A stretch of DNA of 64,000 bases from Cercis canadensis (Eukaryota > Streptophyta > Magnoliopsida > Fabales > Fabaceae), in assembly GCA_003255065.1 (NCBI GenBank), contig QAOA01000393.1:794626-858625 (forward strand). The letters are read 5' to 3'. A program made the translations under genes and the position numbers. The notes under the pieces are model-generated. The model was not told where the DNA came from. It did no database searches and saw only the letters and a list, made by a program, of their open reading frames with translations. Positions 11,066 through 22,500 of this stretch are shown piece after piece. The stretch's first letter is position 1. Each line of letters begins with the position of its first letter.

Positions 11066-11367
11066 GTGTGTGCGTTTTAACATAAGAAAGAATATGAGAA
11101 GAAAAAAAAATGATTGATGTCCTTTTGTGTGTCACTGTTTCCTCCAACTCCTTGCCTTTCTTTCAAGAATTTCTCCTTTTGTTTTTCTAGAATTTTCTGT
11201 GTGTCTCTCTCATTTTGCTTGGAGTCCATTTATAACTTTAGTGGACGGAATATCTTTTTTATTTTGAAAAACGGGTATTACTAACACCTGCCACGTTAAT
11301 AGCAATATTTTTTTTTTTATGGTGATTTTATGTTATACCTTTTTGAAATGAGTTATGTCATATATAA
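11066..11367. other. Intergenic, no gene seen
   Basis: The stretch continues from the MITE copy with A-rich sequence, then a CT-rich segment near 11120-11220. No coding frame, terminal repeat or RNA gene is recognised. Confidence 0.4.
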
Positions 11368-11548
11368 GGAGGTTTCTCATGTATCATATACATTCTTGAT
11401 ATGGTAGCATCATAATTATTGATATGGAAAATAATTAATCTTGACTATTAAAAATAAATGTCTAAGATTAAATATTTTTACATCAACGATTATGGTGTTA
11501 CTACGTCAAAAAAATATCACATACCTCTTTGACATAGTAGAATCCTCC
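11368..11548. mobile_element. Small palindromic MITE (GGAGG ends)
   Basis: The ends GGAGGTTTCTCATGTATCA and (reverse) GGAGGATTCTACTATGTCA are inverted repeats. An 8-bp direct repeat ATATATAA flanks it (11360-11367 and 11549-11556). The end sequence resembles that of the 212-bp MITE family found at 33451, 36344 and 45720. It has no coding capacity. Confidence 0.7.
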
Positions 11549-11935
11549 ATATATAAAGAGTGTTTTGTAGTATTTTAGCTTTATTATATTAAGTATAATT
11601 TAAATTATATTAGATTTACTTAAATTTTTTTTACATATTCAAATATTAATTCAAAAAAAATTATATTATATCAGCTATATTAATATAATTTAAAACTAAA
11701 ATAATATAAATCATCCTTTAAATGTGAATTATGTCATATCAAAAGCGAGTAGCATAGAGACACCCTATTTTCCAATGCACTTTTAGTTTTCAATGTTTTA
11801 TATACTATGTAAATACTAAAGGAAGAGCTAAAGTTCAATGGAATATACTTCTAGTCATAAAGTTATCCTCCTTCAAATATTGTTATTTATCTATAAAAAA
11901 ATAGTATGCAAATACTTTTAAAGTTTCCATATATA
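11549..11935. other. Intergenic AT-rich, no gene seen
   Basis: Very AT-rich sequence between the small MITE and the PMD-bearing MULE, with no coding frame. Ends in CCATATATA (11927-11935), the left target duplication of the MULE. Confidence 0.5.
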
Positions 11936-12549
11936 GGCAAAATGACCAAATAAATACAAAAAAAAAAAAATTATGTAAAAGGGGTTGAGTTGAAACAATT
12001 TATGTAATTGTGGCACAATTTAATATTTTAATCTAGTACTAACAGATGAATCCTGTAATGCTACTTCAGATATAGCATGTTTAATTAAGTCCCACTACTT
12101 TGAAGTAGCGGGATCCCAATCAAATCAAACTCGAAATTGCAGAAAGCTATAACCGTATAGTAAATTGAATAAGTCTCGCTACTTTGTGATGTAGTGGGAC
12201 TCATTTGATCATGCTACTTTGAAGTACCGTGACCCTTTAGGTCACATAAGAAAGAACTAGCGAGACTTTGTACGTCACGCTACATTGAAGTAGTGGGATC
12301 GTATGGAATTGACGCGCCATAGTGCCCAACGACTCGCAATTAATGAGGCAAACCCCCACCTGCCATCTTCTTCCTCCGGCTATTTCCTCCTTGGCATTCT
12401 TCATTTTCTTCTTTGTCTTGGCTCTTTCTTTATTTCTCTTATCGCTTTCTACTTACTTGTCTTAGTTTTTACAGATATAGAGGCTTTCCAGTTCTCCATT
12501 TGTCTTCTATTTCCTTCACGTGCTTGTTGTGTGAGAGTTTGCACTAAAA

Positions 12550-14795
12550 ATGGCCCAACGTCATGTTATTTTTCCTGGACCTGTGGATCCCTCAGTTCTG
12601 ACTTTACAAGTGTATTATATTTCTACTAATACGTGGAACAGTGGAGTAAGTAAATATTTTGTTTAAGAAATTTTTATTAGGAAAGTTGATTTTTTTTTTA
12701 AATTTTTGGTTAATAATTATTGTTTTGGTTTATGTTATATATCGAGAGTTGTGCACCCTCGTAGTCATATGATTCCCAAGCCTAATGATAGAGTGATGGA
12801 GTATGTTAGGAGGGCTGGGGTTGGAGCAATTGCAATGGTTAATCTATTGCAAATAGACACACATTTCACATGCTTGGTGGATAGGGCACGATCACCTTCC
12901 AGGACATGGAGGTCTTGTTAGGGCTCCTTGTTGATGGGATCGTGGTGGGCAGTAGAAGCCACCATTGCCTATGGCACGAGGAGTGTCTTCGTCTGCTGGG
13001 TGTAGTGCCAGGTGAGGGAGCATTGGATGGATCTGGGATATGGATGGTATGGTTGAAGGAGAGATTTGCTGACTGCCCAGAGGATGTACTTGATGAGACA
13101 GTGTAGTATCATGCTAGGGCATACGTCCTACTGATGATAGGTGGTTGGTTGATCCTAAATGCCACTAGGAACTGGGTTCATTTGATATACTTGCTGTTGT
13201 TGTAGGATTGGGATTTTGAGGGGCACATCAATTGGGGTTCATGTGTGCTTGTTAGCCTGTACTGGAGCATGTGCAACTTTAGTTTTTTCACGGACTCTGG
13301 AATTTGGAGGGTGCACATTCTTGCTCCAGGCTTGGGGGTATGAGAGATTTTCCACACTATCTCCGTCACCACCGTAGTAGAAAGCGCCTTTAATAGGTCC
13401 ATTTGCATGCAGGTTAGTCTATTTAAATGTAACAATTTATAAAAATTAAGTGATATGTTAAGCAAATAAATTTGATAATTAATAAATTTAATTGTGTGTA
13501 CGGATAAAAGTAATTGTTATTAATTTAAAACTTAATAAGTTTTAATTTATTTAACATAAATATATGATGGATATAATATAAAAAATTATGAACATATATT
13601 TAAGATGTTATTACATAGTACATGACTAAAAATTGATAAGTTAAAATGTTGTACTAAGTGGAGACGTCCTTTAGACTACTGCAACATCAGGTTGACTAGG
13701 AACCAATTGGGGTATCGCCAAACATTTGATCGGCTTGGAGTTGATGAGGTGAGAAAATATTAATAATGTATAATTAAATCCTCATTGATTAAATATACGT
13801 GTTGTATGCTTCAGTGAATGTCTAATTATTATTTGAGCTTTACATATATTGTGGGAGCTTTATAAGGGGCCCCAGATGCCAGGCTTTTGTCATATTGGAC
13901 ATGCAATATGGGCAACAAAAGTGCCCTTCTGTTGCTTTCATGTAGTAGAAGCGCATAACCCTCATCTTGTGGTTCGTTAGTTTGGTGCATTACAGCGTAT
14001 TCCTATGGGCACTGAGGGGTATGATCAGGAATTGGAGACTATGACCTTGAGAGGGAAACAAAAGAAAAATTGGAGATTGTACCATGATGCGTACTACAAG
14101 GAGTGGGGGGAGCAGTATAGTAGAGTAATTCGGTATAATGGACGCTTAGGTGTAACACCGAACTACATGACATGATTTCTTTGGATTACCTAGAGGTGAA
14201 TGAGTTTTACTAGCGCAATGCGTGCTAATGAGGTTAGTGTAATGTGTTAGATTTGAGCATATGTAATATGTCGTAGAGTTAATGTAACTTAAGAGTATGT
14301 CTTATTTATAGGGTGTCAATCCTCTATCTCATGAGCAGCCTCCACCACAGCAACCAGATTTGGTGGCTCAACTTTCATCAAATCATCAACCTCTGTCATA
14401 TCATCATGACTTCCAGCAGAGTCCACCCTTCCAGCAAGCTCTAGGATATTGGTAACCTCCTCTTGCATTTCAGGGCCAACTCTTCCAGTTGTTTACCCAA
14501 TAGGGGTTCATCCTACCTGAGTATGCTAGCCAGGAGTGTCAATGGACGCATAGGACACAAAGAGGGTAGGCTGCGGGATCTTACTCTGCCTACGAGACCA
14601 GCTCCCAATGCATCAAGAGTGGGTGGTACAGAGGGATCAGGGTCGTTGCATCGCAGGTCGGTATCGCGATTAGGCTCTAGACATTGTTCCCAACGCAGCG
14701 GCGATGAGGCCACTAGACGTCCTCAACGTCACGTCACTTATCGAGATTGTGGGGGAAGGCGACTGGGACGTGGTAGACAAGGGCATAGGCATTAG
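12550..14795 (+). pseudogene. Plant mobile domain (PMD) pseudogene
   Basis: The start MAQRHVIFPGPVDPSVLTLQ at 12550 begins exon 1, which ends near a GTAAGT donor at about 12643. Later blocks carry PMD hallmarks: MEVLLGLLVDGIVV, HHCLWHEECLRLLGVVPGEG, LYWSMCNFS, RNQLGYRQTFDRLG and HYDAYYKEW-like segments, then a Gln/Pro-rich tail. A deletion joins CLVDRA to the TFQDMEVLL segment out of frame, and in-frame stops occur at 13104-13106 and later. PMD (PF10536) proteins include MAIN/MAIL1 and phosphatase-7-long-form-like proteins and are known to be carried by transposons. The minus-strand gene at 56880-60010 is a homologue. This copy is broken; exon ends are approximate. Confidence 0.8.
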
Positions 14796-17689
14796 TGTAT
14801 ATAGTTGTATATTTCATTATGTCAGTTTTATATTATGCAACACAATATATATTTTTAGATAATTTTATGTGTAATGAGAGAACCATTTATTTATATAATT
14901 TGACCATTTATTTTGATTTCATTTTGAAGACAGTCGAACATTTAAAATTAAGTCTAAATTACAATTATGAGAAATATTAATCAGAAGGCTAAGAGTGTCC
15001 TTCCACTGCTAGGAGATTCACGAATCAGGTATAACCTCTAGCCTAAATACTTTGATGTAGATGTATTTCAAGTTTTTTCCCTATAAGATGTTCAGTTGAT
15101 GGTTGTAGTTCACTTGGTTTGTATGCTATTTTCTCTAGTTGTATTGCTGTGATTAGTATATGTTTGATTTTCCTGTCATTTTAATATGTTCATAATAACT
15201 TGCTGGGATTCAAATCTGGTTGTCCCCTGAAGCTTTGTTATTATTTATGTTTGGTTTGTTTTTATGCTTTAAGTTTGTGCTAATTTAGTAAATAAATTTG
15301 TGCTCTTCAATGCTTGAATGATTACTTTCTATTTAGTTCTACTCATTTTTTCTATTCATATATCTAGTCTTCTTTCATAGTCTTGTTGCTGTTTCACATG
15401 AGATGGGGTTGAGTTTCTAGTAGATTTAATCTAGATCTTTAGTTGCTGATGAGCATTTTGGATATATAGGTATTTTGTGCAGGTATTTTGTGTTGATAAG
15501 CATTAGATGAGCATACTAAGAATATTCCTTTTAGATGGGGGAATTTTAATTTGTGATTAGATTATGATTGTTGTTGTTGTGATTTTTTTTGGTTATGGCA
15601 AGTGACTTTGAATCATAGAGATTGTATGGGTAGTGTGTGGGAGGTGTTTTTTTTTTTTTTGGAGTAAATTTATTCACTGTTAGCATGACAATTTGGTTAC
15701 CATTTGGAGTTGATTTGCTTGTGGAATTGGTATTGAATTAAAAGTTGTCTGGGTTTATTTTCTTCTCTACTTCAAGGATATCTTTTGACTGTTGTGAGTA
15801 TGACCTACGCTTCAGCTTATTCCTATGCCTTTTTTAGTGACTGTTTTGGCATGTTTGTTACTGTCATTTCGAGTTGATTTCACTATTGTCCTGTCATGTT
15901 TCCATTGATGCTTGGATATTGGTTATTTTATTGTTCTTTTGATTTATCTATATAGGCCATTTGATACCCAAATTAGTTTGTTTTATAGCTAATCTTTGAT
16001 GCCTTGTGTTGAGATGCTGTTTTTTTAATTAAGATTTGGTTGCTTGCCTTATTGTGGAGTTATTTTAAAATGGATTTGTCATGACTTTAGCATGGAAAAG
16101 AATGCTTGCATGCCGTTCTCGGATGCTGTCAGACAACTCTGATAACACTCAATCTTTTTTTTTTTCCTAGACGGAGTTACAGAGCTCCAATTTGAGTGTT
16201 TCTTATCCCATTAGAACCGGGGGATGCATACCTTTCATAAATAAATTTTTTAGGGTAAAATTTTTTATCTCCCGTTCCCAGTTTGATTTTAAAATTGGTT
16301 GTTTTTGTTTATTGTCAGACCTATTGATTTTCTCTGACATCGCTTATTTTTTTTAATTCTTTATGGAGTTACAGATCTCAGAATTTAATATCGTTTATCT
16401 TGTTAGAACCGTAAGACATATATCTATAATGTGTGCAATTTTTAGAATTTTAAAATTTTTTTTACTGCTTTCAGTTCTAATTCGAACATTGGCTGTTTTG
16501 AGTGGCTAATTAACATTTAAAATATTTGGTTTTCTTGAGACTTTAGCATCTTAATTTGTGTATGTTCTAGGTTTGTCCCCATGTTGTTTTGACGCTTTTT
16601 GGGTCTATTTGTCATGTTGTTATATGGTTTTAGTGGTGGTGGCTATGTAATTCGATTTTTTTTATTGGATAATTTTTTTTTTTAAGTTTCACTAACCATT
16701 GTTTCTAAGAGTGTATAAATTTTTCTTTACAAGTGTCAGTGAACTTATGTGATATGAGTGGACTCCCTTGTCCAAAGCTAGAAGAAGGATATGAGGTTGA
16801 TATAAGTCTCGAAGCGAGGATGCAATTCTTTTTCTTTTTATTTATTGAATGTAATTAAAATTCCATTCTTTGAGACCAGTGTCGTAATAATTATATTTAT
16901 ACATTTGCATAACATTTAAGAATGTGATTGTTCGTTTAGTATCCATAGGTCCTTTACTTATTATGGAAGGATATGACGATTCATTTACATATCAAGTGTC
17001 CCATTATATCGTTCATTGGTAAGGATAAGTGCCACCCCGGAGGGCGTCATATGTGAGGAATGTGTAGAAGAATTTAGGGCACGTTAGTTACATGTATTTC
17101 ATGTTTAAATTTGTTACCAATATTTTTATTTTTATTTATGTAGTTTATTTGAAGGATGAATAAAATACATCTTTTGGTCATTTTATGTTCGCACAACTAA
17201 TTTTGGATAATCGTATTTTAGACGGATATTGTGAGGTGCCTAACATATTTCCTATATACAAATTGACCCCCCGAACCTTCTCTGGTTCGCAGACAATTTT
17301 TTTAAATTAAAAAAGGAATTTTTCCAATTGTTCCTCATTTCTTTAATACAATTGATGACGACTCCAAGTTTTCTTTCAAAAATTAATTTTTTTAAAAAAT
17401 TCACCATCAGAGTCATAACGACATTTGGGTACGTTATAACACTATGTCAATAATAATATATGGAGACAATAACCTTGATATCTCCGCCTCCTCACCTAGC
17501 CACCATTTATGTGTGTAAGGATTCTTCCTGTAAAGGAATATTGATTTCTATAGAAGTTGTAACTATTGCGGGTAATTCATAATGTTTATTGGATTTTCCT
17601 GTATGTTTTAAAGTTCCTCATTGAAGATCATATAAAACAAACATTGGAAGATAAATCTCAAGCATATTCAACATATTTATAGAACAATC
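14796..17689. other. Unidentified T-rich interior of the PMD element
   Basis: No gene was recognised on either strand. The texture (long T runs, TTG/GTT words) resembles intron or UTR sequence. Two related segments of about 110 bp occur near 16125-16230 and 16315-16425, each with GTCAGAC, a T run, GGAGTTACAGA and TTAGAACCG, suggesting an old internal duplication. A captured gene with exons lost is possible but unproven. Confidence 0.4.
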
Positions 17690-18277
17690 CCGTTACTTTT
17701 CATTCAACGTTACTTAAAAACTCTTGTTACTTTGCAAAAATTGTATAGAAACTACGTGAGTGTACAGTAGTCCTGCAATTACAAAATAGCAAATTCTTTG
17801 AAGTCTCGATTGGTCTCGCTAAAACAAACTGACATCTTCCTTAGGATCCCGTTACTTCATAAAATAGCATGACCTTAAGGATCATGCTACTTCTTATGCG
17901 ACATGCCTATCACCTTTTCATAGTCCCACTTTTTTCTTTGTAGCAGGACTCAAAAGAATACACTGCAATGATCTAGTAGATCTGGTTTTGTCATCTTCTT
18001 GTTTGTTTGTGCACAAAGGGCATTAATTACTAGTTAATTTCGCTACCTTAAAATAGCAGGACACAAAGAAACTCGTTACTTTTGATGTAGTGTGACCCAT
18101 TTTTTCCGCTAGTATAATATTAAAATATTAAAAATTGTCTCATTTATGTAAATTGTTTTAACAGTGCCCCTTTTACGTAATTATTTTTTTTTGTTTTGTA
18201 TTTTGTTGGTCATTTATCCCCATATATAAACAATTTCTTTTCTAAAATTGCAATATTGTTGTGAAAAAGGATAAATT

Positions 18278-18660
18278 GACCAAAAAAATATACTTATCCA
18301 AACTATTTATTAAAATGGATTACTTTGCAAATTATTTATACAAATAATGTACTTTTGGTCACGCTACATGGAAAAGTAGTATTTTTATGAATATCACGCT
18401 ACATTAGAGTAGTGTGGCTTTACTTCCCAAGAAATTGAAAAAGACATTCACGCTTCTTAGGAAGTATTATGACACTAGAGAAAACGCTAGTCCCAAATAG
18501 CATGACTACATCAAGAGTAGTGTAACACTCTTAAAAATATTATTTTCTTGTATAGCGTAACTATATTTGTTCGAAAAATTAAATTATTTGTATAAATAAT
18601 TTACATAATACTTTATTTCAATAAATAATTTAAGAAAGTATTTTTTTTTTGGGTCAATTT
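18278..18660. mobile_element. Hairpin-array MITE, copy 1
   Basis: The ends TTGACCAAAAAAATATACTT and (reverse) TTGACCCAAAAAAAAAATACTT are inverted. The interior consists of about six short stem-loop-like modules such as ACGCTACATTAGAGTAGTGTGGC and TACATCAAGAGTAGTGTAACAC. Related copies are at 36330-36925 and 61952-62365. It lies 58 bp from the end of the PMD element and about 75 bp upstream of the leader of the SWIM gene, so it may overlap that promoter. Confidence 0.7.
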
Positions 18661-18737
18661 GACCATGAAAAAGCCCCCAAAATAGCGCACCGAGATTTTC
18701 TTTTTGGAAAAAGAAAGACAAGATACGATGTCGTTCA

Positions 18738-19572
18738 ATGACTAACCTCCCCTCCCCTCCCTCCTCCCTCGCGAAAGGACGCTCTCCTTCAGCGTCAAGC
18801 CTCCACAGTCGACAATACACTCACTCCCTCGCTTTCCTTCCCAGTTCTTTCAAGCAAAGCCTTCGGGTCCGTGGGCATAACTCCTTCGCCGTCGTTCGAC
18901 TCTGTTCTCTTCTTCAGCTACCTTCCGACCACCGCTGCTCATATCAGTGACGGCGGTAGCGTCTTCTACTAGAGCTCCACCTTCCCTCAGGTGTCTCTCT
19001 CTGGCTAAGATTATGTTATTCCCTCCCTCTCTCTCTCTTTCACTGGTTTCTATTGTTCGATTATAAATAATGTTTAGAAGGAGAGTTGTTTTTCTGTGGA
19101 ATGATTGTTGATGGAGAGTTTGTTCAGCTTGGTTGGTGGTAAAAATTTATTAGGTGGAAAATGATGGAATTGTTGTAAGGAAAATGAAAGACACAGACTT
19201 GAAAGGGAAATAGGTTAGTATCTTAGGAGTATGAAACTGTTGCAACTTGCATGACTAATGAATTTTCAAAATTTTAATTTTGTTTATCGCTCTCTCTCTT
19301 TTTCTCCCCTCTTGTGAGGTAGAGCTTCAGGGCAGGAGTGTTTAACCATAAATTTTATGAATTTTTTTTAATTAATCTTATATGAGTTTATGCTGTTAGT
19401 TAATTTGATCAAATATTATTACTATCACATTGTCCTTAATGGTGAGTTTTTTTGTTTTGTTTTGTTTTTATATTTTTTAGGATTGGAACACATCAAAATA
19501 ATACTAAGTAGTACTTCTTTGTTTTTTTTTTTTGTTTTTTGAAATATTTTATACAGACAGATTTTCTTTTAG
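18738..19572 (+). promoter_or_regulatory. 5' leader and leader intron of the SWIM gene
   Basis: The CT-rich, GC-richer stretch 18738-18990 contrasts with the surrounding AT-rich DNA and looks like a transcribed plant leader. A probable intron runs from CAG/GTGTCT (donor at 18991) to TTTTAG at 19567-19572, twelve bases before the ATG. A further CT repeat occurs at 19022-19042. The transcription start is not determined; the introns are inferred from splice-site fit only. Confidence 0.5.
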
Positions 19573-19584
19573 TGTCCATCAAGA

Positions 19585-22500
19585 ATGGCCAGATGGGATG
19601 CAATTCTATCTCTTCCTGTACAAAATCCTCCCACATTGGAGTTTTCTTCTGATGATCTCGTCTGGTCAAAAGTAGAAGGTTGGCATGACAAATTAGATAG
19701 AGTGGCTCTAATCCCCTTTGCTAGAGTTGATGATTTTTTAAGAGGTGAATCTTCAAATAAAGATTGTCCAACAAGGTTTCATGTTGAAGCAAGGCGTCGG
19801 AGACCCCCATCAATGGCTTACAAGCCAAAGGTTGATGGCATACTAGAATATATTCTGTAAGTTACAAATTCTTTGTTTAGTAGCTGTTAGTCATTCTCCT
19901 GCTTCTTGTATCCCATGTAGTTATACCGTAACAATGTAGGTATTGGTGTTCCTTTGGTCCTGATGATCATAGAAAAGGTGGCATTGTACGACCCAGTCGG
20001 TCTACTTATGTCCCAAAGAAGAAAAATGCTGGTCGACCAAATACTAAGAGAGGGTGCACCTGTCACTTTATTGTGAAACGCCTAATAGCTGAACCCTCAG
20101 TCGCCCTTATCATATATAATGATGATAAGCATGTGGATAAAAAGGGATTGCCATGCCATGGTCCACAGGATAAGAAGGCTGCAGGAACACGTGCTATGTT
20201 TGCGCCATACATCTCAGAAGATCTCCGACTTCGCGTTTTATCTCTTCTATATGTTGGAGTCTCTGTGGAGACCATTATGCAGAGGCACAATGAATCTGTA
20301 GAGAGACAAGGTGGTCCAAGTAACCGTGATGATCTTTTAACCCACCGTTATGTTCGTCGACAGGAGAGGTCAATCCGTCGTTCTACGTATGAGCTAGATG
20401 CTGATGATGCTGTTAGTATCAGCATGTGGGTTGAAAGCCACCAGAGTCATGTTTTCTTTTATCAGGACTTTACTGATTCAGACCCTTTCACTTTGGGCAT
20501 TCAGACAGAGTGGCAGTTGCAACAAATGATTAAATTTGGCAATCGTGGTCTTTTGGCCTCAGATTCAAGGTTTGGCACAAACAAATTGAAGGTCTGTTTC
20601 TTTCTTTGTTCTTTGATCTAAGTGATGTGAACATTTTTTCTTTCTCTCATAGCTTGTCTAGAAACTAACTGCAAGTACATTTGCAATTTCATCCAGTACA
20701 CCGTTCACAGTCTTCTAGTGTTCAACTCAGACAAGAAGGCCATTCCAGTTGCTTGGATAATAGCACCAAGATTTTCAAGTTCGGATTCACATAGATGGAT
20801 GAGGGCTCTTTACAATAGAGTCCACACGAAAGATCCAACATTTAAGTTGGCTGGCTTCATAGTAGATGATCCCTTGTATGATGTCCTTACAATCAGGTTG
20901 GCTATGATACACACACACATATATATATATATATATTGCAATTAATCTGCTGGAAATTATATTGTTTCAAACTCTGGAATTTTGGAAGTAATTTTTTATT
21001 TTTAGTAGAAGAGTATTGCCTATTTGTCATACAACATTGCAATGTCAACAAGAAGACAATTTTGTTATTAATTGGTGATTGGTAATGATATATGATGCAT
21101 TTGCAATCAATTATGTCTGAAAAATTGGCTACTTCGAAATGCGCTGGGTATAAAGTCATGACTACTGCTGCATATACATGTGGCCCTCTTAAATGTTTTG
21201 TCCATATGCTTTTGTGCTTCAGATTCTCTAGTCACTGCTTCATCTCTTCTGCCTTTTTCTTGAACCCAAATTTAATCTTTTTTTTTTTCTTCTCAATGCT
21301 AATTACTTGAAGAATTAAAGTCAAATATAATCATTAACTTAGATTAAAGGATGGGTGTGGGTGTGATGGACTGAAAGTATGATTAGGTCCTTGGTCCTGG
21401 TATCAAGATGTGGCCTGAATTTTTTGGATAAATGAGCATGGTGATGAATGATTAAAATCTAGCAAGCTATTTGTCACTTCAAATGTGGCATGACTGAAAA
21501 TATTGGGTGCATAAGCTTCTTGGTTCAGATTATCTTGTCAATGCTTCATCTATTCTTTTTCCTGGAACCCAAAATTGATCATTTTCTTTTTCTATTTTTA
21601 GTACTAATTGTTTGAAGAATTAAACATCCAGCTATATGGCACCTCAAAACCTTGTCGTGGTTCTCTGTATTAGCTTAAGGAATAAATAATAAATTTTCTT
21701 ATCATAATTTCTTGAGATTAAAGTATCCATCTTTTCCATGTATTTCTCAGGGATGTTTTTCAGTGTTCAGTATTGATAAGCATCTGGCGTGCTCGTCATT
21801 TATGGCATAAAAACATAGTGAAGAAGTGTTTGAACACTAGGATGCAAGTTGAGATATCTAGACAGCTTGGACATATAGTGGATAAAATTTGCAGGCTTCA
21901 AGGAACTGTGTCACTCTTTGAAGATTTCATGGAAGATTTTATTGACGAACCAAATTTTATGGATTATTTCAAGTCCACCTGGTATCCCAGAATAGGTTGG
22001 TATTATCTATCTAGATAGTGGAATATCATCCTTTTGCTAATGAAATGGATAATTGCATGTTCACAACAATTGAGCATCTGTACTTTTCTCCTGTTACCCT
22101 TGTGTCCCAGTTAAGAAATAAAGAGTTGTTGTTTCCTTTAAAAGTAGTTTGTGTCCAAAGCAAATGCATTATATTTTTATTTCAAAATTCTATATGTATT
22201 TATCAATATGTTTTTATTCGTTTTGGAATAATTCAAAGTTAGGCCTTCCAAATACTTTCTATGATAAATTTAAACTGACATGATATCATTTCTGAAAATA
22301 TTTTATTTGTAATTTTAATAATATTGGTATTGAAACATTTTTGTCACCCAAAGACACCTGCATCTTTTTTGAAGTATGTTAAACTATATTAATTGTTGTC
22401 AGAAGACTCAGAACTAAAAAATTTCATTAGTTTTAGAAAGATACATGGAGTGGTAAATTAACTACTTTGTTAGAAAAAAGTTAATTTTCTGGTCAAAATA

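Larger units (their letters stand above)
11936..18219. mobile_element. 6.3-kb Mutator-like element carrying a PMD gene
   Basis: The left end GGCAAAATGACCAAATAAATAC matches the inverted right end GGATAAATGACCAACAAAATAC. The similarity continues inward through GTAAAAGGGG and AAACAATTTA blocks. A perfect 9-bp direct repeat CCATATATA flanks it (11927-11935 and 18220-18228). The terminal regions (to about 12302 and from about 17690) carry arrays of short imperfect hairpins such as CTACTTTGAAGTAG. Inside is a plant mobile domain pseudogene and about 2.9 kb of unidentified T-rich sequence. No mudrA-type transposase was recognised, so it appears non-autonomous or decayed. Confidence 0.85.
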
